Shown piece after piece: positions 56,583 to 64,000 of a stretch of 64,000 nt of DNA. Position numbers and translations under genes: made by a program. The DNA is from Proteobacteria bacterium UBA2363 (GTDB lineage: Bacteria; Pseudomonadota; Gammaproteobacteria; Xanthomonadales; UBA2363). The number at the start of each line of letters is the position of its first letter. Position 1 is the first letter of the stretch. The stretch is taken from NCBI GenBank assembly GCA_002344355.1, contig DDTN01000006.1, forward strand, positions 71,907 to 135,906. The letters are read 5' to 3'. The notes under the pieces were generated by a model that did no database searches, was not told the origin of the DNA, and saw nothing but the letters and a program-made list of their open reading frames with translations.

Positions 56583-56602
56583 GCCGGTTCGGCGACGGGC
56601 GG

Positions 56603-57421
56603 ATGGCGACCATCGACGACAACCTGCACCTGCGCGCCCGCGCCTGCCTGGCCGCCGCCGAGCCCGCCGACAAGCTGGCCCTGACCGCCGAGGCCGTCGC
56701 CGACTGGCGCGCCGGGCGCCTGCGCGCGGACGCCGTCGGGTTGCCGCCGGCCGAGCGCATCGAGCGGCCGGGACGGCCGGCGCTGCCGCGCCTGGTGCCG
56801 CCGCGCCAGTTGCCGCAACGCGGCCTCGGCACCGCCGGCGGTCGAGCCGCGCTGGTGCATGCGGTGGCGCACATCGAGTTCAACGCCATCGACCTGGCCT
56901 GGGACGCGGTATACCGGTTCCGCGACATGCCGGCCGGCTTCCACGACGACTGGGTCGCGGTCGCCGACGACGAGGCCCGCCACTTCCGCCTGCTGTGCGC
57001 GCGTCTGGCCGCCTACGGCCACGTGTACGGCGAATTTCCCGCCCACAACGGCCTGTGGGAGATGGCCGTGCGCACCGACCACGACTGCCTGCAGCGCATG
57101 GCCCTGGTGCCACGGGTGCTGGAGGCGCGGGGCCTGGACGTGACGCCCGGGATGATCGCGCGCATGCGGGCCGCCGGCGACCTCGAGACCGTGGCGGTGC
57201 TGGAGACGATCCTGGCCGAGGAGGTCGCCCACGTGGCCGCCGGCAGCCGCTGGTTCCGCTGGTGCTGCCAGCGGGCCGGGGTCTGTCCGGAGACGCGCTT
57301 CCGGGAGCTGGTCGACGGCCTGGCCGCCGGCGTGCTGCGCGGCCCGTTGAACCATGAGGCGCGCCGCGCCGCGGGCTTCAGCGGCGCCGAGCTGGAACGG
57401 CTCGGGCAGCGGGTCGCCTGA
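56603..57421 (+). CDS. DUF455 ferritin-like protein
   Basis: A 272-residue helical protein. Carboxylate/His motifs resemble a di-iron ferritin-like site: AHIEFNAIDLAWD (about 93), DDEARHFRLLCARL (about 122) and AEEVAHVAAGSRWF (about 210). DUF455 members are often annotated as rRNA or tRNA hydroxylase-like (MiaE-like); no substrate is proven. ATG is 21 nt after purF and the stop overlaps the next gene by one base. Confidence 0.88.
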   Translation: MATIDDNLHLRARACLAAAEPADKLALTAEAVADWRAGRLRADAVGLPPAERIERPGRPALPRLVPPRQLPQRGLGTAGGRAALVHAVAHIEFNAIDLAWDAVYRFRDMPAGFHDDWVAVADDEARHFRLLCARLAAYGHVYGEFPAHNGLWEMAVRTDHDCLQRMALVPRVLEARGLDVTPGMIARMRAAGDLETVAVLETILAEEVAHVAAGSRWFRWCCQRAGVCPETRFRELVDGLAAGVLRGPLNHEARRAAGFSGAELERLGQRVA

Positions 57422-58599
57422 TGCGCCGGTTCGCCTTCGCCGTGGTGGGCCTGGCCTGGTGCATCGGGCTGGTCGCCGCGTTCGTGCCCCTGCGTCCGGG
57501 CGATCCGCCGCGCCCGGCCCAGGCGCTCGCGATTCCCGGCGAGCGGTTCGCCAGCGCCATCGGCCAGGCGCGCGTGCGCGAGGGCGGCCTGCGGGTCACC
57601 GCCATGGCCGGCGCCAACGGCGCCCTGCAGGTGCACGCGCCGGCGCCGTTCCGGGCGGAGGAGCTGCCGGTGCTGCGCTACCGGTTCGAGGGCCTGCCGC
57701 GGACCCTCGAGCTGTCCTTCGTGTTCCGGCGCGCCGACCAGCCCGATGACGTCCGCGTGTTCAGCCTGCCAGGCGTCGGCACCGGCGAGGGGGCGGTCGA
57801 CCTGTCGACCTCGCCGCACTGGCGGGGGACCATCACCGAGATCGGCCTGGCCGAGTATCCCGGTGCGCAATCGGTGCCGCCGGGCGCAGCGTTCCGGCCG
57901 TTCACCCTGCTCGGCGTCGAGCTGCAGTCGCCCTCCTGGAGCGGCGCCCTGGCGGTCCGCCGGCACGACTGGTTCGGCCGCCAGAACTGGGAACTGATGT
58001 CGCTCAGCGCGATCGGGCCGGACTCGCCGCAGGTGCGCGGCTGGCCGTTGCCGGTGCTGGTGGTGCTGGCCGCGAGCGGCCTCTGGCTGGCCGGTCTCGT
58101 GCTGCTGCGCTGGCGCGGGGCGCGCGCGGGACGGGCGGCGCTGCTGCTCGCGGCGATCGCCTGGCTGCTGCTCGACCTGCGCTGGCTGCACAATTTCAAC
58201 GGCAGGCACCAGGCGACGCGGGCCGTGTACGCCGGGCTCGACACCGAGGCCCGCGCCGCCCTGCAGCCCGACCAGGCGGCCTTCGATGCCGCCGCAAGGG
58301 TGCGCGAGGCCCTGGCCGGGATGGACACCGACACCCGGGTGTTCGTCGACGCCGGCTCGGACTACCAGCGCGCCCGCCTGCTCTACCACCTGCTGCCGCT
58401 GAACGTGGCGCCGGTCAACCTGGTCACCTACGGCACGCCAGCGCAGCGTGCCGGTGCGGTGGTGGTCCTGTTCGATGCCCGGGCACCCCGCTGGCAGCCG
58501 GACGCGGGCCTCCTGCATTTCGCCGATGTCGCGATGGCGGCCGAGCCGATCCTGCTCGACGGCGCCCTGCGCATCTTCCGTCTGGGGGCGGCGCCATGA
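57421..58599 (+). CDS. unrecognised membrane protein with large extracytoplasmic domain
   Basis: A 392-residue protein. One N-terminal helix (about 5-22) is followed by a beta-rich extracytoplasmic domain (about 40-200) and two further helices (about 203-225 and 238-258). A C-terminal domain (about 265-392) has a Rossmann-like look (TDTRVFVDAGSDYQRARLLYHLL). It overlaps the ferritin-like gene by one base and the next gene by ATGA, and precedes glycosyltransferases. I do not recognise a family. A role in making or moving a surface glycan is inferred from context only. Confidence 0.75.
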   Translation: MRRFAFAVVGLAWCIGLVAAFVPLRPGDPPRPAQALAIPGERFASAIGQARVREGGLRVTAMAGANGALQVHAPAPFRAEELPVLRYRFEGLPRTLELSFVFRRADQPDDVRVFSLPGVGTGEGAVDLSTSPHWRGTITEIGLAEYPGAQSVPPGAAFRPFTLLGVELQSPSWSGALAVRRHDWFGRQNWELMSLSAIGPDSPQVRGWPLPVLVVLAASGLWLAGLVLLRWRGARAGRAALLLAAIAWLLLDLRWLHNFNGRHQATRAVYAGLDTEARAALQPDQAAFDAAARVREALAGMDTDTRVFVDAGSDYQRARLLYHLLPLNVAPVNLVTYGTPAQRAGAVVVLFDARAPRWQPDAGLLHFADVAMAAEPILLDGALRIFRLGAAP

Positions 58600-60005
58600 C
58601 CGTGCTGGCCGGCCTCCTGGTCCTGGTGCTGCTGGGTGCCGGACTGCAGCGCTGCCTGGCGGGCCGGCCCACGGCCAGCGCCGGCGGCTGGCTGGCGTTC
58701 GCCGGCTACGCCGTGGTGCTGGGCCTGGTCGGCGTCGGCTTCGTCATGCGGCTGCCCTCGATGCTCGGCATCGAGGCGCTGCCGGCCTGGCGCTGGGCCT
58801 GGCCGGCGCTGCCCGCCGTGCTGGCCTGGCTCCTGGCGAGGCCCGTGGCGCGCCTGCTTGGCGGTGCGCCGGCCGCGCCCGTCGCGGTCGCCTGGCCGCC
58901 GGCCTCGCCGTGGCTGGTGCTGGCCGTGCTGTCGTTGCTGGCGCTGCGGCTGGCCTGGATCATCGACGAGGCCTGGCTGCGCCCGCTGTTCGGCTGGGAC
59001 GCCTGGCTGGCCTGGAGCGCCAAGGCCAAGGCCTGGTCGCTGGCCGGCGAGGCGGTCGAGTTCGCGCCCGCGCAGGTCTGGCTGGAGCAGCCGCCGGGCA
59101 GTGCCCGCATCTCGCTGGCGCACCACTATCCCGAGCTGCTGAGCTGGATCGAGGTCTGGCTGGCCAGCCTGGCCGGTGGCTGGCGCGAGTCCGCGATCAA
59201 TCTCGCCTGGCCGGCACTGTGGCTGGCCATGCTGGCGGGTTGTGCCGGCCAGTGGCGGGTGCTGGGCGCCTCGCCGACCGCCGCCGCACTGGGCGCCTAC
59301 GGGCTGGGTTCGTTGCCGCTGCTGACCGTCCACGCCGCCTTGCCCGGCTACGCCGACATGTGGCTGGCCACCTGCCTGGCGTTCGCCCTGCTGTCCTGGC
59401 TGCGCTGGATCGAGCGCGGCGAGCGCGGCCATCTGGCGCTGGCCCTGGTGCTGGTGGCGGTGCTGCCGGCGCTCAAGTTCGAGGGCATGGTCTGGGCGCT
59501 GGGCATCGTCGCCCTGGTGCTGTGGTTCGCGCTGGCGCCGCATCGCACCGGCCTGCGCGTGCTGGCGGTGGCCGGCGGTGCGGCGGCCGTGGTGCTGCTG
59601 TCCTGGCTGCTCGGCCTGCAGTGGCTGGAAACCGTTCGCCACCTGATGACGCCGGCCCCCGACGGCGCCGGCCGCTCGGTCGGCGGCGTGCTGCTGGCGA
59701 CCGCCGCCGGCCTGTTCGCGCAGGGCAACTGGCACCTGCTCTGGTACCTGTTGCCGCTGGTGCTCGCCTGGCGCTGGCGCCGGCTGAGCGCGAATCCCGC
59801 CCTGGCCGGCGTCGCGCTGTTCGTGCTGGCCGGCATGGGCCTGATCCTCGGCCTGTTCCTGTTCACCCAGGCCGGTCGCTGGGCCGAGAGCTACACGGTG
59901 GTCAACCGTCTGGTGATGCATCTGGCGCCGACCGCGGTGACCCTGATGGTGCTGGCGACGCGGCCGCCGCGGGCTCCGGCCGGCACGGCGATGCCGGCGG
60001 CCTGA
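58596..60005 (+). CDS. polytopic membrane protein, possible GT-C-type glycosyltransferase
   Basis: A 469-residue protein with about eleven to twelve helices. A long luminal-type loop after the first helices (about 135-190; AWLRPLFGWDAWLAWSAKAKAW...) contains acidic and aromatic residues, as in lipid-linked sugar transferases. The segment AALPGYADMWLATCLAF resembles the DXD-like region of GT-C enzymes. No exact family is recognised. It is coupled to the previous gene (ATGA). Confidence 0.7.
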   Translation: MTVLAGLLVLVLLGAGLQRCLAGRPTASAGGWLAFAGYAVVLGLVGVGFVMRLPSMLGIEALPAWRWAWPALPAVLAWLLARPVARLLGGAPAAPVAVAWPPASPWLVLAVLSLLALRLAWIIDEAWLRPLFGWDAWLAWSAKAKAWSLAGEAVEFAPAQVWLEQPPGSARISLAHHYPELLSWIEVWLASLAGGWRESAINLAWPALWLAMLAGCAGQWRVLGASPTAAALGAYGLGSLPLLTVHAALPGYADMWLATCLAFALLSWLRWIERGERGHLALALVLVAVLPALKFEGMVWALGIVALVLWFALAPHRTGLRVLAVAGGAAAVVLLSWLLGLQWLETVRHLMTPAPDGAGRSVGGVLLATAAGLFAQGNWHLLWYLLPLVLAWRWRRLSANPALAGVALFVLAGMGLILGLFLFTQAGRWAESYTVVNRLVMHLAPTAVTLMVLATRPPRAPAGTAMPAA

Positions 60006-60038
60006 CCGGGCCGGCGACGCGCGGACGGACCCGGCCGC

Positions 60039-61235
60039 TCAGGGGCCTGCGGCGGGGCCCAGGCAGGCGCGGTAGACGGTGTCGAGATCGCGCGCCACGT
60101 TGGCGATCCGGAAGCGGCGCTGGAAGCGCCTCGATCCGGCCTCGCCCAGACGCGTGCGCAGCCCCGGGTCGTCGCGCAGCCGGGCCAGTGCCGCAGCCAG
60201 GGCCTGGACGTCCGCCGGCGCCACCACCAGGCCGGCCGGCTCGCTGCCGTCGGCGTCTAGCACCTCGGCCATGCCGCTGCCGGCGACCCGGGTCGCCAGG
60301 CAGGGCACGGCTGCCCGCATCGCCTCCAGCAGCACCATGCCGAAGGCCTCGCTGCGCTCGATCGAGGGCAGGCACAGCAGGTCGGCGGCGGCCAGCGCGC
60401 CGGCCACGGCGCCATCGTCCAGGGCGCCGGGCAGGGCCACCCGTCCGGCCAGGTCGGGGCGCCCGGCGCGCTCGCGCGCGGCCCGTGCGTATTCGCCGTC
60501 GCCGACCAGCAACAGGCGCACGCCGGGCGTCGCCGCCACCGCCTCCAGAAGGTTGCCGATGCCCTTGTAGTAGCTGAAGCGGCCGACGAACAGCACCCGC
60601 AGGCCATCGCCGGCAGGCCAGGCGGCCGGCGTCGGGGACGCCGGGGCGGCATCGGCCAGGCCCAGCGGGAGCACCTCGACCTTGTCCTGCCAGGGCGCCA
60701 GCGGCCGGCTGGACGCCGCATAGGCGGCACTGGTGGCGACCACCCGGCGGGCGCGCGCAAGCACGGCGGTCTCGAGCCGCCGGTACGCCGGGTACAGCAG
60801 GCGCAGGCGCAGGGACAGCGCGTCATGCGGGACGTCGGCGTGCCAGTGCACCAGCCAGGGCAGTCGGCGCGTCGAGGGCAGCGCAAGCGCCCAGAACGCC
60901 GACGGGTTCGGCAGGTGCAGGTGCAGCAGGTGCGGGCGCCAGCGCCGGACCAGGCGATCGAGCAGGCAGGGCCAGCCGGGGCTCACCGGCGCGTAGGCGA
61001 GCTGCGCCAGGACGCGGGCGCGGACCGCCGCGGCACCGAATGCCGGTCGGCAGCCGGTCGCCGGATCGCTGGCATCGGCGTGCGCCAGCACGGCGGGCCG
61101 CAGCCCCAGGCGGCGCTGGGCCGGCAGCAGGTCGGCCAGGAACCGCTCGATGCCGCCCGGATGCGGTGGCAGGAATTTGCCGAGGTGGAGGACCCGGCGC
61201 GCCGGTCCGGATGCGGGCGGGCGGGTGCCGGCCAC
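60039..61235 (-). CDS. GT4 family glycosyltransferase
   Basis: A 398-residue GT-B enzyme. The N-terminal acceptor site starts LHLGKFLPPHPGGIERFLADLL; the nucleotide-sugar region is LFVGRFSYYKGIGNLLEAV and the E-x7-E motif is SEAFGMVLLEAMRAA (about 290). It transfers a sugar from a nucleotide donor, retaining configuration; substrate unknown. It is convergent with the two membrane-protein genes and likely part of the same glycan locus. Confidence 0.92.
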   Translation of the reverse strand: MAGTRPPASGPARRVLHLGKFLPPHPGGIERFLADLLPAQRRLGLRPAVLAHADASDPATGCRPAFGAAAVRARVLAQLAYAPVSPGWPCLLDRLVRRWRPHLLHLHLPNPSAFWALALPSTRRLPWLVHWHADVPHDALSLRLRLLYPAYRRLETAVLARARRVVATSAAYAASSRPLAPWQDKVEVLPLGLADAAPASPTPAAWPAGDGLRVLFVGRFSYYKGIGNLLEAVAATPGVRLLLVGDGEYARAARERAGRPDLAGRVALPGALDDGAVAGALAAADLLCLPSIERSEAFGMVLLEAMRAAVPCLATRVAGSGMAEVLDADGSEPAGLVVAPADVQALAAALARLRDDPGLRTRLGEAGSRRFQRRFRIANVARDLDTVYRACLGPAAGP

Positions 61236-61296
61236 GTCAGGCTCCGCAAGCCGTCCGGGGGCGACAGCGGCAGGCAGGGGCGTGCCGCAAGGGGGC

Positions 61297-61680
61297 TCAG
61301 TCCCGCCCGGGTTCGCGGCGGAGCGCCGGCAGGCCCTGGCGCACCCGCATCTCCTCCATGTCCTGCTCGAGGATGGCCAGTTTCTGCGACAGCCGGCGCA
61401 GTGCCCGCTCCTGCCGCGAGCGCTGCAGGTCGCCCAGCAGGCTCTTGATCAGCAGCGCGGCGATCGCGACCAGGCAGAGCAGGATCGGCGGGTAGTACAC
61501 GCCGGTCATCTCGCCGATCCGGTCGATCACCCGCGGAAACGCGGAAAGACCGATGATGCCGGCGGCCAGCAGCAGCCAGCCCAGGGCGTACGGGCCGTGC
61601 AGGTGGTCGCGCCTGACCATGTAGAGGATGGTGCCGGCAAGCGCCAGCCCGATCGCCAGGGTGACCACGATCAGGCTCAT
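61297..61680 (-). CDS. DUF2304 small membrane protein
   Basis: A 127-residue protein with three N-terminal helices (about 3-22, 31-47 and 66-84) and a charged coiled C-terminus (RSRQERALRRLSQKLAILEQDMEE). DUF2304 proteins regularly accompany GT2 glycosyltransferases of polysaccharide loci and may assist membrane assembly. ATG overlaps the GT2 stop (ATGA). Confidence 0.85.
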   Translation of the reverse strand: MSLIVVTLAIGLALAGTILYMVRRDHLHGPYALGWLLLAAGIIGLSAFPRVIDRIGEMTGVYYPPILLCLVAIAALLIKSLLGDLQRSRQERALRRLSQKLAILEQDMEEMRVRQGLPALRREPGRD

Positions 61681-62372
61681 GCGCCGGCCTCCTCGGGCAG
61701 CCGTCGGCGGATCTGCGCCAGGCACAGGACGGTCGTGTGGACCATGTAGCGGACGACGCTGAACCAGGAGGAGAACACCCGCGAGTGACCGTTCTCCCGC
61801 TTGCGCATGGCCACCGGCAGCTCGTGGATGGTCAGTCCCTGGCCGGACAGCAGCAGCAGCACGCCGATGTCCTGGTAGTCGAGCAGGCTGGCCTCGGACC
61901 GGGCCAGCAGGTCGATCGCGCGCGGCCCGTAGGCGCGCAGGCCGGAGGTGACATCGACCACCTTCAGGCCGGTGAGCAGCCGGAAGTAGGTCCAGGCGAT
62001 GCGCCGCGCCAGGCTGAGCCGCGCCGGGCAGGTGCCGATCACCACGTCGTCCCGGCCCAGCGCTGCGCGCAGGCGGGGCAGGGCCTCGGTGGGGTGCTGG
62101 CCATCGGCGTCCAGGGTCAGCACCTGCCGGAAACCGTGCCGGCGGGCATAGCGCAGGCCGGTCTGGATCGCGCCCCAGGCGCCCAGCCGGGCCGGCAGCT
62201 CGAGCACGGTGGCGCCAGCGTCGAGGGCGACCGCGACGGTGTCGTCCTCGGAGGCGTCCGAGACCACCAGCACGACGGCGCCGGGCAGGGCGCGCGCGCC
62301 GGCGACGACGGCCGCCACGGAGGCGCCCTCGTTGTAGGCGGGGATCACGACCAGGCAATCGGGGGTCGGCAC
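61677..62372 (-). CDS. GT2 family (polyprenol-phosphate-type) glycosyltransferase
   Basis: A 231-residue GT-A enzyme: LVVIPAYNEGASVAAVV at the start, DDTVAVAL region, acceptor/metal motif LTLDADGQHPTEAL (DxD), and GTCPARLSLARRI. The frame is open to 62429, but the apparent start there is the TTG of a -35 box, so I take GTG 62372. It is an operon with DUF2304. Confidence 0.92.
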   Translation of the reverse strand: MPTPDCLVVIPAYNEGASVAAVVAGARALPGAVVLVVSDASEDDTVAVALDAGATVLELPARLGAWGAIQTGLRYARRHGFRQVLTLDADGQHPTEALPRLRAALGRDDVVIGTCPARLSLARRIAWTYFRLLTGLKVVDVTSGLRAYGPRAIDLLARSEASLLDYQDIGVLLLLSGQGLTIHELPVAMRKRENGHSRVFSSWFSVVRYMVHTTVLCLAQIRRRLPEEAGA

Positions 62373-62399
62373 GGCGGGACGGCGCAGGGAGGACCGGCG

Positions 62400-62429
62400 A
62401 TTGTCCCGGCCGGGTGTGCAAAGTGTCAA
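62400..62429 (-). promoter_or_regulatory. sigma-70 promoter of the GT2-DUF2304 operon
   Basis: On the minus strand TTGACA (62429-62424) is followed after 18 nt by GACAAT (62405-62400). The predicted start near 62393 leaves about 20 nt before the GTG at 62372. Confidence 0.8.
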
Positions 62430-62679
62430 ACCGCGGCGGCGGCCGTTCGCCTGCGGCGGCGCACGCGGTCGGGCACGGCCGGGTCGCGGCGCCGGACCCG
62501 CACGACATCCGGCGACACCGCGATTCAGACCGGCAGGACCCGGTGCGGGTCGCCGGTGCTCGCCGGATCGTTCCCCGGCCTTGCCCGGCTGGCCGGGGCG
62601 GCCGGCTGACGTTTGTCAGTGGCCTTGGCCGGTGCTAACCGCGAGTCTGGCCGCGGTCATCGACATCGGAGGGTGGGCA

Positions 62680-62970
62680 ATGAGTCATTCCGGGACCCGC
62701 GTGTCGCTGCTGGCGCTGGCATCGAGCCTGCCCGTGGCGGCCTTCCTCGCCCGCGTGACGGGAACGGGCCTTGCCCTGGTGCTGCCCCTGCTCCTCGGCG
62801 GCCTGTTGCTGGGCGCCTTCGTTTCCGTCTGGGCGACGGCGCCGGAGCGGTCCGGACGCAATCGACTGGCCCATGCGATCGCCCGGGGCATCCAGTTCCT
62901 GCTGGGGCTGGTCGCCGTGGCACTGGTCGTGCAGGGCCTGCTCTGGGGCGCCGCCCGCTGGGTCGCCTGA
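62680..62970 (+). CDS. small membrane protein, function unknown
   Basis: A 96-residue protein with three hydrophobic segments (about 8-25, 29-49 and 72-93) and a charged turn TAPERSGRNRLAHA between the second and third. A strong GGAGG site lies 7 nt before the ATG. No family is recognised. It stands alone between the GT2 promoter and a pseudopilin gene. Confidence 0.7.
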   Translation: MSHSGTRVSLLALASSLPVAAFLARVTGTGLALVLPLLLGGLLLGAFVSVWATAPERSGRNRLAHAIARGIQFLLGLVAVALVVQGLLWGAARWVA

Positions 62971-63045
62971 GCGCGTCCCGGCGGCCGCTGCCGGCGGAGT
63001 CGACCCGCAGCGGGCAGGGCGGTGCCCGCGCCTGGCGACGTCCGC

Positions 63046-63606
63046 TCAGGGGCAGGCGCCGGCCGCTGCCGGTCCAGTGCGCGGCCGGCCGCCGTTGTTG
63101 ACGACGATGGCGCGGCCCTGGCCGGGCAGGCGGGTGTCGCACAGGGTCAGGGTCAGGTTGCTGCCGCTGGCGCTGCCGTCCGGGCGGAAGCGCAGCTGCG
63201 GCCGGCCGATGCTGCTGCGGGCGATGAGCCCGGCCGGGAGCGGGTCGAAGCGCGCCAGCACCGGTTCGCCGGGGTCCAGGCGCCGGTTGCGGTCGTCGTC
63301 CTGCCAGGCCAGCCAGCCGCCGCTCCAGTCCAGGCCGCCCGCGCAGGCGGCCCCGCCAGCGGCCGGACACAGCTCGGTCGGCAACTGGTGCGAGAGGGCA
63401 TGCATCCTGGCCTGCTGGAAACTGGCGACGAACTGGTTGGTGGCGGTCGCCAGCCGGTGCCGGGCCGCCAGCTCGCGCAGCGACGGCGCGGCCATGCCAG
63501 CCAGGATCGCCAGGATCGCCAGGGTGGCGAGCAGTTCGACCAGGGTGAACCCGCCCGGAACGGGGCGGGCGGGCAGGGTGTCGTCGGGCTTGCATGGGCT
63601 GTCCAT
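63046..63606 (-). CDS. FimT/GspH-type pseudopilin
   Basis: About 186 residues. A prepilin peptidase site GG-FTLVELLATLAILAILAGMAA (cleavage after Gly about residue 19) gives a class III-like leader and the typical hydrophobic helix. The C-terminal globular domain has a cysteine pair (CPAAGGAACAGG and TLCDTRL/GACP). FimT/GspH minor pilins help prime type IV pili or DNA uptake. ATG 63606 is used; a GTG at 63615 is possible. Confidence 0.9.
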   Translation of the reverse strand: MDSPCKPDDTLPARPVPGGFTLVELLATLAILAILAGMAAPSLRELAARHRLATATNQFVASFQQARMHALSHQLPTELCPAAGGAACAGGLDWSGGWLAWQDDDRNRRLDPGEPVLARFDPLPAGLIARSSIGRPQLRFRPDGSASGSNLTLTLCDTRLPGQGRAIVVNNGGRPRTGPAAAGACP

Positions 63607-63680
63607 GGCCGCCACTGTGTCCGGTCGGGTCGCCGGCGTCGTCGGCGACCGCCCCGATCGCCCGTAGGAAAATGCCGGTC

Positions 63681-64000
<320 letters not shown>

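Noticed and set aside
62373..62429. N-terminal extension of the GT2 gene to 62429
   Set aside because: Its first codon is the TTG of a TTGACA -35 box with a matching -10 downstream, so it lies before the predicted transcript start.

Overview
The window looks like the chromosome of a high-GC gammaproteobacterium of the order Lysobacterales (Xanthomonadales). Three things suggest this: the very high GC content, gene order, and intergenic repeats. The block asd-fimV-truA-trpF-trpB-trpA-accD-folC-SPOR protein-cvpA-purF is an order known from Pseudomonas and xanthomonads. Arrays of degenerate 7-bp repeats flanked by CTCCCC/GGGGAG hairpins also fit. The genus cannot be fixed from the sequence alone.

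Bases 1 to about 8830 are the right end of an integrated prophage. They hold late tail-tip genes on the + strand with ATGA-type overlaps, then a holin-like protein and small lysis-region genes. After these come minus-strand accessory (moron) genes: a visibly AT-richer two-gene cassette (soluble 315-aa protein plus four-helix membrane protein), an Excalibur-domain secreted protein, and a frameshifted gene coupled to a 54-codon ORF. The prophage ends at a 3' fragment of tRNA-Lys(CTT), read here as attR. An intact tRNA-Leu(TAG) follows immediately and starts the chromosomal backbone.

Bases 9,000-29,000 hold tig and clpP (clpX and lon do not follow) and a CoA-binding protein, then a heptamer-repeat island. 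Next come a secreted cyclophilin, a guanidinium exporter (gdx/sugE) preceded by a guanidine-II riboswitch, and a membrane diguanylate cyclase. Further genes are an srkA-like kinase with a methyltransferase, a complete TRAP transporter with its TatT lipoprotein, an intracellular PHA depolymerase, a Ca/Na antiporter, a DEAD-box RNA helicase, hemJ, a DAACS symporter, a LysE exporter and a NUDIX hydrolase.

Bases 29,000-42,000 carry ispF-truD-rarA followed by two tandem crcB fluoride-channel genes, each overlapping the next. After these come queG, glutathione reductase, an MltD-like lytic transglycosylase and an unusual pair: a cupredoxin lipoprotein with an Ala-Pro spacer, and a membrane protein with a degenerate kinase domain. 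A psd-SCO1 pair is divergent from prmB-aroC-asd.

Bases 42,000-64,000 are amino-acid, cofactor, fatty-acid and purine biosynthesis: prmB, aroC, asd, trpFBA, accD, folC and purF. Among them are fimV (twitching/polarity), truA, a double-SPOR division protein and cvpA. A ferritin-like protein and a glycan-type cluster follow: two unrecognised membrane proteins, GT4, DUF2304 and GT2. The window ends with a small membrane protein, a FimT/GspH pseudopilin and the start of uvrB.

Most operons are tightly overlapped (ATGA/GTGA). Several genes (queG, SCO1, ispF, the SPOR protein, the lytic transglycosylase) have a -10 box only 6-7 nt before the start codon, which suggests leaderless mRNAs. All functional names rest on motifs and family knowledge read by eye; no database search was run.
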